This document shows positions 8,843-16,227 of a stretch of 64,000 bases of DNA, piece after piece. The position numbers and the translations under genes are program-made. Under the pieces are notes generated by a model that was not told the DNA's origin, did no database searches, and saw only the letters and a program-made list of their open reading frames with translations. Location: contig CADBKZ010000005.1 in NCBI GenBank assembly GCA_902795355.1, positions 1 to 64,000 on the forward strand. The letters run 5' to 3'. The stretch's first letter is position 1. Each line of letters begins with the position of its first letter. Origin of the DNA: an uncultured Ruminococcus sp. (lineage in GTDB: Bacteria; Bacillota; Clostridia; Oscillospirales; CAG-272).

Positions 8843-9503
8843 GTTGATTCTCCTTCGGGAAACGGACCCACGCGGAGCAGATCGGCGTTCCCTGCGACGA
8901 AAAATTGCGTTCGTACTCGGTCGTAACATTGTCCTTCGCCCATTCTTCGGCATGCAGATCGCGGGTTTCCCGCAAAATTTCCAACCCGCAGGCCGAAAAC
9001 TGCTCCAAACTGAACTCAAAAAGCTCCGTGTTGTCGGTTTTGAATTTCAAAAGGCCGTCCGGAATCAGCAAATTGCGGTAGAGCGCGAGGAAATTCGCGT
9101 GGGTCAGGCGGCGTTTGGCATAGCCCGATTTCGGCCACGGATCGCTGAAATTGAGATAGATGGTGGAAAACGACCGCGGGGAAAAGATCGAGGCGAGATT
9201 CTGCGCGTTTCCGATCAAAAAGCGCAGGTTGTCGGGCCGGTCGCCTTTGGTGGCCATGGCTTTTTCAAGCGCAAGGCAGGCAACGTCGGGAACGCGCTCC
9301 ATGGCAATCAGGTTTTCCTCGGGGCGTTTTGCCGCCGTTCCAATGGCGAAATCGCCCTTTCCGCAACCGATTTCAAGGGAGATCGGGCGGTCGTTTGGAA
9401 AACAGTCCCGAGGGTCGATCGGCGCGTCGGTCGGCGGGGAGATCAGGAGTTCGGCGCAGGCGGCAATGCGCTCGGCGCCGTGTTTTTTGTGTCTCATTCT
9501 CAT
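8835..9503 (-). CDS. trmB: tRNA (guanine-46-N7)-methyltransferase
   Basis: 222-residue SAM-dependent enzyme for m7G46 in the variable loop. Motifs are LEIGCGKGDF for SAM binding and LNFSDPWPKSGYAKRRLTH, the family hallmark. I chose ATG 9503. The in-frame ATG at 9539 overlaps the -10 hexamer of the operon promoter and so cannot be in the message. AGAAGGA lies 12 bases upstream, a long spacing; ATG 9497 is an alternative. First gene of the trmB-truB-TPR-DUF4037 operon. Confidence 0.9.
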   Translation of the reverse strand: MRMRHKKHGAERIAACAELLISPPTDAPIDPRDCFPNDRPISLEIGCGKGDFAIGTAAKRPEENLIAMERVPDVACLALEKAMATKGDRPDNLRFLIGNAQNLASIFSPRSFSTIYLNFSDPWPKSGYAKRRLTHANFLALYRNLLIPDGLLKFKTDNTELFEFSLEQFSACGLEILRETRDLHAEEWAKDNVTTEYERNFSSQGTPICSAWVRFPKENQHV

Positions 9504-9537
9504 GGTGTGTGGGCGTCCTTCTGTCGGTGATATATTC

Positions 9538-9566
9538 ATTATACAGGATTTTTCCGCAAAATGCAA
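9538..9566 (-). promoter_or_regulatory. Sigma-A promoter of the trmB operon
   Basis: Read on the minus strand: TTGCAT (9561-9566), 17 bases, TATAAT (9538-9543). It fixes the trmB start downstream of position 9538. Confidence 0.8.
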
Positions 9567-9617
9567 GTGCCGGACGCGGTTTCCTTCCGAAAAAATGCGA
9601 AAAATCCGGAAAAAGTC

Positions 9618-9646
9618 TTGACAAACCTTGGAAAAGGGGTTATAAT
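9618..9646 (+). promoter_or_regulatory. Consensus sigma-A promoter of metA
   Basis: TTGACA 9618-9623, exactly 17 bases, TATAAT 9641-9646: a perfect consensus. Transcription should begin near 9653, leaving a leader of about 245 bases before metA. That long leader suggests control by attenuation rather than at initiation. Confidence 0.9.
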
Positions 9647-9689
9647 AGGCACAAATCCGCAATGGAAAAAACGGGGAAAGGAAGCCGCC

Positions 9690-9782
9690 ATGGGAGTTTA
9701 CGCAATGGAAATGTGCATGTGCCGGACGCGAAACGGCGGCAAAGAACGCCCCTCGGAGTCGGTTCTCCGGATTCACCCGTAA
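9690..9782 (+). CDS. Met/Cys-rich leader peptide of metA
   Basis: 30-residue reading frame starting MGVYAMEMCMCR and ending SVLRIHP. Four of the first eleven residues are Met and two are Cys, and AAAGGAAG lies just before ATG 9690. It sits between a perfect promoter and metA, and is followed by an intrinsic terminator (9800-9839). Its stop codon TAA (9780-9782) falls exactly in the apical loop of a hairpin, 9766-9792. This is the layout of a translation-controlled attenuator that senses charged Met and perhaps Cys tRNA. Function is inferred from the layout; I do not recognise a named family. Confidence 0.6.
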   Translation: MGVYAMEMCMCRTRNGGKERPSESVLRIHP

Positions 9783-9792
9783 TCGGGCCGGA
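9766..9792 (+). promoter_or_regulatory. Leader hairpin around the leader-peptide stop codon
   Basis: TCCGG (9766-9770) pairs with CCGGA (9788-9792) and CCCG (9776-9779) with CGGG (9784-9787), with ATTCA bulged and TAAT as loop. A ribosome finishing the leader peptide would melt it. CCCG could instead pair with CGGG of the terminator's left arm, giving an exclusive alternative, though only 4 base pairs long. Confidence 0.4.
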
Positions 9793-9799
9793 TTTTCAC

Positions 9800-9839
9800 G
9801 TGCGGCGGGGCAAACATACCCGACCGCGCTTTTTCTTTT
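9800..9839 (+). terminator. Leader terminator (attenuator) of metA
   Basis: Ten-base-pair stem with one bulged A, 9800-9809 with 9819-9829, loop of 9, then TTTTTCTTTT. It lies after the leader peptide and 57 bases before metA. Two other segments could compete for it: GCCCC 9748-9752 with its left side, and GGTCGGG 9860-9866 with its right side (7 pairs). Confidence 0.65.
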
Positions 9840-9896
9840 CCGCACCTTTTCGGGGGGACGGTCGGGCATTGCAAATCAACAACGGAGGAAAACGGT

Positions 9897-10817
9897 ATGC
9901 CGATTAAAATTCCGAAAAATCTACCGGCTGCAAAGGTTTTGCAGGGGGAAAACATCTTTGTAATGGACATTGAACGCGCCATGTCGCAGGAGATCCGCCC
10001 GTTGCGCATCCTCGTGCTGAACCTTATGCCGACGAAGATCGTTACCGAAACGCAGCTGGCAAGGCTCCTCGGAAACACCCCGCTGCAAATTGAAATGGAG
10101 CTTCTGACCGTTCACCGAACGCCCAAGAACACCGCGAAAGAGCATATGATTTCCTTTTACAAAACCTTCGACGAGGTAAAGGACTTCTATTTCGACGGCA
10201 TGGTGATCACCGGCGCGCCGGTGGAGCAGATGGCGTTCGAGGATGTGGACTATTGGGAAGAACTCTGCGGCATTATGCGGTGGAGCCGTTCGCATGTTTA
10301 CAGCACCTTTCATATCTGTTGGGGCGCGCAGGCGGGGTTGTATTATCATTACGGCGTTGAAAAGCTGCCGCTCGAACGGAAGATGTTCGGCGTGTTTCCG
10401 CACCGCGTGACCCACAAAGGCTCCATCCTGTTCCGCGGGTTCGACGACGTGTTCTACGCCCCCCATTCCAGACACACCGCGGTCAACAGGGAGCAGATCG
10501 CGGCGCGCCCCGAGCTGAAAATTCTCGCGGAGAGCGAGGAAGCGGGCGTTTACGCCGTTTCCACCGACGCGGGGCGGCAGATCTTTATTATGGGCCATGC
10601 CGAATACGACGCGGACACCCTTGCAAAGGAATATTTTCGGGATAAGGCCGCCGGTTTGCCCATCGACCTGCCGAAGAACTACTTTCCCGCCGACGACGAC
10701 ACGCGGCCGCCGCTTTCCACATGGCGTTCCGGCGCGAACCTGCTGTTTTCCAATTGGCTCAACTATTTTGTCTATCAGGCAACGCCGTACCGCGTAGACC
10801 GCATTCCGCCGATCTGA
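9897..10817 (+). CDS. metA: Homoserine O-acetyltransferase, MetA family
   Basis: 306-residue enzyme of methionine biosynthesis that acylates homoserine. Catalytic residues are C141 in [10 protein letters not shown], and H234 and E236 in MGHAEYDAD, one less than the E. coli numbers. The position equal to E. coli 111 is Glu (E110 in TGAPVEQ); family studies link Glu there to acetyl-CoA and Gly to succinyl-CoA, so I expect the acetyl form despite the usual succinyltransferase name. ATG 9897 follows ACGGAGGAAAACGGT. It is controlled by the leader described upstream. The lipoprotein gene 60 bases further on is probably separate. Confidence 0.92.
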   Translation: MPIKIPKNLPAAKVLQGENIFVMDIERAMSQEIRPLRILVLNLMPTKIVTETQLARLLGNTPLQIEMELLTVHRTPKNTAKEHMISFYKTFDEVKDFYFDGMVITGAPVEQMAFEDVDYWEELCGIMRWSRSHVYSTFHICWGAQAGLYYHYGVEKLPLERKMFGVFPHRVTHKGSILFRGFDDVFYAPHSRHTAVNREQIAARPELKILAESEEAGVYAVSTDAGRQIFIMGHAEYDADTLAKEYFRDKAAGLPIDLPKNYFPADDDTRPPLSTWRSGANLLFSNWLNYFVYQATPYRVDRIPPI

Positions 10818-10876
10818 CGCGACATCCCGCTTTCAAAACGACACTCCTATTTTAACTTCAAAGAGGTGACATTCTT

Positions 10877-12961
10877 ATGAAAAAGACAGCCCTTGTTCTG
10901 CTGGCGACGCTTTCGTTGCTCTGCCTGCTTTTCCTCGTTTCCTGCGGCAAAGCCGGCGAGCAGATCCTCGCTTCTCAACCAACGGAGACCGACTCCGTAT
11001 CGTCCCTGCCAACCGGATCCGCCGCGCCGGAAACGAAGCAAACGGAACCGGCGCAAACCGAGCCGGAACAAACCGAGCCGGAGCAACCCGCGGTTTGCGC
11101 GCATGTTTTCGGGGAATGGGAAACCGTAACCGAACCGACCTGCGAATCCGACGGCGTGCGTCGCCGTACCTGCTCGCTCTGCGGCCAAACCGAATCGGAG
11201 ACCCTTCTCGGCGGGCATTCCTACGGCGCGCTCTTCAACGAGGTTCCCCCAACGCTCTTCCGCGACGGAACGCTGGCGCACTACGAATGCTCGGTCTGCC
11301 GGAAACTTTTTGACGAGGACAAAAACGAAATCGCAACCGCCGCCGTGCCGAAACGCTCGTCGGACCTTTCCATTTGCGTCAACGGAACGCCAACGCCGCT
11401 GAATCTCGTGGAAAAGAACGAAAACAGCATCGTTTGGTCGCTCTCCGGCCTGTCGGTTGCGAAAGGGGATGTAATCACCCTTTGCGAAACCGGAAACGCC
11501 GCGGTAACGTTCGACTATTTCGCGAGCGGAAACGTGGACGGGGAAACCGGAAAAATCCTTACCGCCGCGCCGTCCGCGGATGTCACCCTTTCCGCAACCC
11601 CGAACGGGCTGACGCTCTCTGTCAGCGGGTATCGGTACGAAGGGGTTGTGATCGAAATCAACGGCGAGCAATATCCGATGAACCATGTCCAATATTTCAA
11701 TTCGGAAACAAATACCTATATTTACGGTTGGTACGAGTTCCAAGCGGGCGACCGGTTTGTAATTATTGATCATGTAAACGGCGTTACCTACGATTTTGAC
11801 GACCTTTCCGATGATTCCGCATGGGATACTTGGGATTATCACCGCGGCGAAAACGGGGAATTTGTAATGGATGATTCCGCCCGCTACGGCGTTGAGTTCG
11901 ACAGGGGCGGCAACGGGAAGATCGATCTGAACAAGACTTTCGCGCCGCTGGACGGAAATTCGTATCAGGTGACGTTCGCCGACGCGCAAAGCGAAAGCGT
12001 TGACATGAAGCAGACGGTGGTTCCGTCCGGCACCGAGGCATACGAGGAAGCGGTCTGGTATATCAACCACGAAAAAACCGTGAACGGGGCGGACATTTCC
12101 TCGTATATCGAGGAGAACGGCTACTGCTTCTATTCGGCAACCGTCTCCCTCGAAGCCGGAGCCATGTTCCAGATCCGCAACGTAACCGCCAATCTGACGG
12201 TTGGCGCGGAGCATCTTTCGGCAGTTTATGCGGCGCCGAACTGCGTTGCCGTTGACGGCGGGTATATCAAAATTCTCGCCGACGGGGAATATACGGTTCT
12301 GTATCTCCCGTCCTGCAACAGCATCAGCATCAGCGCGGGGCAGGAGCCTGCCGCAACCGACGGCATTGTGATGTATCTGGACGGGAATTTCATCCCGTTG
12401 GAAAAAGACGCGGACGGTTGCGCAACCTATAACAATCTGGCGGCAACAACTTCCACCAACGTTGCCTTTATGTCCGGCAGTTATACCACGTTGCCGCTCG
12501 CGTTGGATCCGGATACCCAAGCGGGGATCGCGCATGTGAGTTCCAATCTGTTGTTCTTTGACCGTGCGGGAACCTTCCATGTAAAATACAATCCGGAAAC
12601 GGGTGCGGCAACTTTGGAGATTGTCTCTCTGGAACCCGTGGATGTAACTTATTCCTATTTTTTGAGCGTGGTGGATTATACCAACGGAAACCAAACGCCG
12701 AGCATGGCGAAGAACCCCGATAACGCAAAGGAAGTTTGCGTAAAGGGGCTTACCGTTGCGGAAAACAGCTATCTGATGGTTAGTGAAGTGGAATCGGATA
12801 ATCCTTCAAATTCGAAACAATATGCGTCGCTTGCGGATACGGACGATTCGGTTGCGGTGAGTTACGGTACCCTGATCCTCGTCAAGGCCGCGGGAACATA
12901 CGACGTTTTCTTCAACACCGAAACGAAAACCGTCCGCATTGCGGCAACGGTGCAGTCTTAA
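10877..12961 (+). CDS. Large surface lipoprotein, unknown function
   Basis: 694 residues. Lipoprotein signal with lipobox LVSC (Cys 23), then a linker rich in Thr, Glu and Pro (about 35-72), which is typical of a tether to the membrane. Next is a cysteine/histidine module (HVFGEWETVTEPTCESDG, then CSLCGQ, HSYG and CSVC) of the kind seen in clostridial cell-surface proteins. The remainder is beta-rich with aromatic and Gly/Asp segments, such as FHVKYNPETGAATLEI near the end, which recalls carbohydrate-binding modules. No catalytic motif is evident. ATG 10877 follows AGAGGTG. It is followed by a terminator. Confidence 0.75.
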   Translation: MKKTALVLLATLSLLCLLFLVSCGKAGEQILASQPTETDSVSSLPTGSAAPETKQTEPAQTEPEQTEPEQPAVCAHVFGEWETVTEPTCESDGVRRRTCSLCGQTESETLLGGHSYGALFNEVPPTLFRDGTLAHYECSVCRKLFDEDKNEIATAAVPKRSSDLSICVNGTPTPLNLVEKNENSIVWSLSGLSVAKGDVITLCETGNAAVTFDYFASGNVDGETGKILTAAPSADVTLSATPNGLTLSVSGYRYEGVVIEINGEQYPMNHVQYFNSETNTYIYGWYEFQAGDRFVIIDHVNGVTYDFDDLSDDSAWDTWDYHRGENGEFVMDDSARYGVEFDRGGNGKIDLNKTFAPLDGNSYQVTFADAQSESVDMKQTVVPSGTEAYEEAVWYINHEKTVNGADISSYIEENGYCFYSATVSLEAGAMFQIRNVTANLTVGAEHLSAVYAAPNCVAVDGGYIKILADGEYTVLYLPSCNSISISAGQEPAATDGIVMYLDGNFIPLEKDADGCATYNNLAATTSTNVAFMSGSYTTLPLALDPDTQAGIAHVSSNLLFFDRAGTFHVKYNPETGAATLEIVSLEPVDVTYSYFLSVVDYTNGNQTPSMAKNPDNAKEVCVKGLTVAENSYLMVSEVESDNPSNSKQYASLADTDDSVAVSYGTLILVKAAGTYDVFFNTETKTVRIAATVQS

Positions 12962-12976
12962 AAAACATCTTTTTTG

Positions 12977-13002
12977 CGGGGCGGCGTTTGCCGCCCCGTT
13001 TT
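12977..13002 (+). terminator. Intrinsic terminator after the lipoprotein gene
   Basis: Nine G-C-rich base pairs, 12977-12985 with 12990-12998, loop GTTT, then TTTTCC. Confidence 0.85.
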
Positions 13003-13050
13003 CCGTCGAAAAAACCAACAAAAAAATTTTTGCACATTTCCGAAAAACCA

Positions 13051-13079
13051 TTGACAACCAGCGGAAAACATGGTACAAT
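13051..13079 (+). promoter_or_regulatory. Sigma-A promoter of the TerB-BrxD-helicase operon
   Basis: TTGACA 13051-13056, 17 bases, TACAAT 13074-13079. A constitutive-looking promoter 38 bases before the first gene. Confidence 0.85.
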
Positions 13080-13117
13080 GAAATGATAAGGATTTTGCGC
13101 GGAAAGGAGACGTTCCC

Positions 13118-14815
13118 ATGGCCGATGAAACGAGAAAACAACCATCCGATCGCCGCGAACGGGAAGCCGAATTGGATCGCTTCTGGAACATCGATTCGCT
13201 GATTCCGTCGCGCCGCCCGTCTCCCGTCAGCCGGAACACCGATACCGTTGAAATCGAGGTAAACGTCGGGGACGCGACCAAACCCGAACGCGCGGGGGCT
13301 TCACCCGCCGCCGAGGTGATCCATCCCGCCGAAAACCGCCTGAATATTCCGCGCGGCGAGTGGTTTGTTCCGCCGCATTCCGCCAAAGAAGAAGTCAATC
13401 CCGTAAAACCCGTTCTCGAATACGAGCCGAGCGGCTATCTGCTTCGGGAAGTGCGCGTTTACCCGTGGCGGTCGGCTTATCGGTATTACGAAGAATTTGC
13501 GCAAACCGCCGAACATCTGCATTCTTTGCGCGGCCGTCCCTCTCCCGCCGTTCCTTTTTTCTCGTATGTTCCGCAGTATTCGCAGCTGCGCCGCGAGCAA
13601 ATGGCGTTCTACCTCTGGTGGCGCGATTGCCTGCGCCGAGGCGAGCCGATCCCCGCGGATTACAGCTATGTGCTTTTGTATATTTACGAGCTGATCAATC
13701 TTTCCGAAAGTATCCCGCCCGAAGAGGTGCAGGCAGGGCTTCTTTCGGTTTGGGTGCATTATCGGAGCATTTATCCGCAGTTGCTCGGGTCGCTCTCCGA
13801 ATGGATCTGCGACCATGCTTTGATCCATCGCCTCGGGCCGCCCGCGTGCGACGCCGCGGCGCGCTCCGAGCTGATCGCGAACTGCGCGCTCAAGGAGTTT
13901 TATGTTCCCGCCGGCGGGGAAGTCGGGTATGTCCGCTGCCTGCTTGCGTTCAACTCCGCCTACGATTTCCGGAAAAGCAAATTCTGCACCGCGGAAACCG
14001 AAAGGCTGTTCGAGCAAACCGTTTTCACGGTTCTCAAAACGGTGACTTCGGATGAAACCACGCGCGCCTTTTTCGAGCTTCCGTCGCCCGAAACCGCCAA
14101 ACTGCTGCGCGACGCGTATTCCGGCGCGCTCTGCTCCTACCGCATCAAGCGGAAGCTGGAAGTTTCCTATTCCGCGTTTTTCCGTTCGCATCATCTGCGG
14201 GTGCTGGTGAGCGATGTGGTCAAGTATACCGAAAACCACATCCGCGCGCATCTCGGCGTGCGTTCGCGGTTGACCATTTATGCGCTTCCAACGCCCATTC
14301 GGGCGCGCATCGATGCGTATTTTGCCGCCAATCTGCCCCCCAAAAAGCGGGAACGCGCCGCCGAGCCGCAAGACCGCTCCTATGAAAAGCTCTACGATCT
14401 GCCGCAAAAAGAATTTTCCATTTCGGACGCCGCCGAGATCGAGCGGCTTTCGTGGAATACCACCAAGCGGTTGGTGGAAGCCTTTGAAACGCCCGAGCCG
14501 GACCCGATTCCGCCAATTTCCGAACCGCCTTCGGCCGCCGCTTTTCCAAGTCAGCCGCCCGCCGCCGATCCCAACGGGGAATTTTCGCGGTTCGCCCCGT
14601 TCGCCGCTTTTCTGCGCGCCGTTGCGGCGGGGAACGCGGCGGAGCAGCGGGAAGCCGCGCGCGCGCTCGGGAAACTGCCGGACGCGGCGGCGGATGAAAT
14701 CAACCGGATCGCCGTTGATCTGTTCGGGGATATTCTGATTGAAGAGCGCGAAGACGGGTACGCCGCGATCGACGACTACAAACCCGAATTTGATCGCCTT
14801 CTGAAAACGCTTTAA
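13118..14815 (+). CDS. TerB-N / TerB-C domain protein
   Basis: 565 residues. After a hydrophilic N-terminus, residues of about 105-205 match the TerB-N pattern (YPWRSAYRYYEEF, then VPFFSYVPQYSQLRREQ and WWRDCLRRGE, YIYELINL). A long helical middle follows. The end (GDILIEEREDGYAAIDDY) matches TerB-C. A Pro-rich linker lies near 460-490. Tellurite-resistance-linked TerB domains are thought to be sensors or adaptors at the membrane or on DNA-processing complexes. It is first in a three-gene operon, 21 bases before the BrxD-like ATPase. ATG 13118 has GGAAAGGAGACG upstream. Confidence 0.75.
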   Translation: MADETRKQPSDRREREAELDRFWNIDSLIPSRRPSPVSRNTDTVEIEVNVGDATKPERAGASPAAEVIHPAENRLNIPRGEWFVPPHSAKEEVNPVKPVLEYEPSGYLLREVRVYPWRSAYRYYEEFAQTAEHLHSLRGRPSPAVPFFSYVPQYSQLRREQMAFYLWWRDCLRRGEPIPADYSYVLLYIYELINLSESIPPEEVQAGLLSVWVHYRSIYPQLLGSLSEWICDHALIHRLGPPACDAAARSELIANCALKEFYVPAGGEVGYVRCLLAFNSAYDFRKSKFCTAETERLFEQTVFTVLKTVTSDETTRAFFELPSPETAKLLRDAYSGALCSYRIKRKLEVSYSAFFRSHHLRVLVSDVVKYTENHIRAHLGVRSRLTIYALPTPIRARIDAYFAANLPPKKRERAAEPQDRSYEKLYDLPQKEFSISDAAEIERLSWNTTKRLVEAFETPEPDPIPPISEPPSAAAFPSQPPAADPNGEFSRFAPFAAFLRAVAAGNAAEQREAARALGKLPDAAADEINRIAVDLFGDILIEEREDGYAAIDDYKPEFDRLLKTL

Positions 14816-14836
14816 GGACCGGAAAGGAGAACACAA

Positions 14837-16207
14837 ATGGATATGCAGGAGAATCATTCCGAAATGCCGAAAGTACCGAAGCGGATCCTGTCGTCGCTGC
14901 TGGCGTCCGTCTCGGCGGGCGTTGTGCCGCGCGCCGGCGCGCCGTATATCGCCATTGGTCGGAAGGACGAGATCGCCGCGTTGCTTTCGGACCTTGAAAC
15001 GGTCAACGAGGGCGGCGGAACCATGCGGTTTCTCATCGGCCGGTACGGGAGCGGGAAGAGCTTTTTGATGCAACTCATCCGCGGCTATGCGCTCGAACGG
15101 GATTTTCTCACCGCCGATGCCGACCTTTCCCCCGAACGCAGGCTGTACGGGAGCGGCGGGAGCGGCGTTGCCACCTATCGGGAGCTGATCCGCAACCTTG
15201 CCTCGAAAGCCTCGCCGGACGGCGGCGCGCTTCCCAAAATCATTGCCCGCTGGATCTCCGATCTGCAAGCCGAAATCGCCGCGTCCGGCGTTTCTCCCGA
15301 GAGTTCCGGCTTTGCCGACGCGCTCAACCGCCGCATTCTGGCAACGCTTCGGGAAATGGAAAACCTCGTCGGCGGGTTCGATTTCGCCCATGTGCTGACG
15401 GCCTACTACCGCGCCTATCTCAACGGGGACGACCTCGGCAGGAGCGCATGCCTGCGCTGGCTGCGCGGGGAATACGCCAATAAAACCGAGGCGCGCCGCG
15501 AGCTTGGATTTGATATTTCGGTGATCATCGACGACGACAATTGGTATGATTTTCTCAAACTCTGGGCGTCGCTCGCGCGATCCATGGGGTATCGGGGCTT
15601 GGTGGTGTTCATCGACGAATGCGTCAATCTCTATAAAATCACCCACCGCGTCAGCCGCGAGAACAACTACGAAAAGATTCTTGCCATGTTCAACGATACC
15701 TTGCAGGGCCGCGCCGCGGGGCTTGCGCTTGTGTTTGGGGGCACCCCGCAGTTTCTGGAAGACCGCCGCCGCGGGCTGTTCGGCTACGAGGCGTTGCGGA
15801 GCCGCCTTTGCGACAGCCGCTTCGCCCTTGAAGGGTTCAAGAACCTGATCGGCCCCGTTATTCGCCTGCGCCGCCTTTCGGACGAGGAGCTGTTCGCGCT
15901 GATCTCGCGCGTCACCGCGCTTTACGCGCAGAATTACGGACAGCAGCCGCGCGTTACCGAGGCGGAAATGGCCGAGTTTCTCAACATTTGCCTTGCCCGC
16001 GCGGGAGCGGACAGCATGATTACCCCGCGCGAAATGCTCCGCGACTATCTGACCGTGCTCAATATTCTGATGCAGAATCCGGCGGCCACGTTCCGCGATG
16101 TGGTCGGCTCGGCCGTCACGCTCAAAACCGACGCCGAACCGGATGGGGAACCGGACGGGGAGTCTGCGCCCAAGGCCGCGTTTACCCCCGATGATATTGA
16201 TTTCTGA
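14837..16207 (+). CDS. BrxD-like P-loop ATPase (DUF2791 family)
   Basis: 456 residues. Walker A is GRYGSGKS (68-75) and Walker B is LVVFIDE (255-261), followed by the sensor-like FGGTPQFLEDRRRGLFGYEALRSRL segment (sensor Thr and conserved arginines near 310-330). This is the ATP-binding protein family called BrxD in some BREX phage-defence loci. The C-terminus is acidic and variable. ATG 14837 follows AAAGGAGA. It is 21 bases after the TerB gene and 20 before the helicase, which makes a stable three-part module likely. No BREX methylase or PglZ is nearby. Confidence 0.8.
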   Translation: MDMQENHSEMPKVPKRILSSLLASVSAGVVPRAGAPYIAIGRKDEIAALLSDLETVNEGGGTMRFLIGRYGSGKSFLMQLIRGYALERDFLTADADLSPERRLYGSGGSGVATYRELIRNLASKASPDGGALPKIIARWISDLQAEIAASGVSPESSGFADALNRRILATLREMENLVGGFDFAHVLTAYYRAYLNGDDLGRSACLRWLRGEYANKTEARRELGFDISVIIDDDNWYDFLKLWASLARSMGYRGLVVFIDECVNLYKITHRVSRENNYEKILAMFNDTLQGRAAGLALVFGGTPQFLEDRRRGLFGYEALRSRLCDSRFALEGFKNLIGPVIRLRRLSDEELFALISRVTALYAQNYGQQPRVTEAEMAEFLNICLARAGADSMITPREMLRDYLTVLNILMQNPAATFRDVVGSAVTLKTDAEPDGEPDGESAPKAAFTPDDIDF

Positions 16208-16227
16208 TTTTGAAAGGAGAAGCCGCC

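Noticed and set aside
9503..9539. Upstream ATG at 9539 as the trmB start
   Set aside because: It overlaps the -10 hexamer of the operon promoter, so it cannot be within the transcript.
9653..9896. SAM riboswitch or T-box before metA
   Set aside because: I could not find the SAM-I core pairing or a T-box sequence (TGGNACCGCG-like); the coding leader explains the region better. Not excluded by computation.
10847..12694. 615-codon open frame on the minus strand opposite the lipoprotein gene
   Set aside because: It mirrors a well-supported gene with signal peptide and ribosome site, has no start signal and a basic, low-complexity product. High GC makes such antisense frames common here.
13301..15646. 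781-codon minus-strand frame opposite the TerB and BrxD-like genes
   Set aside because: Same reason; the plus-strand genes have motifs, ribosome sites and operon spacing.
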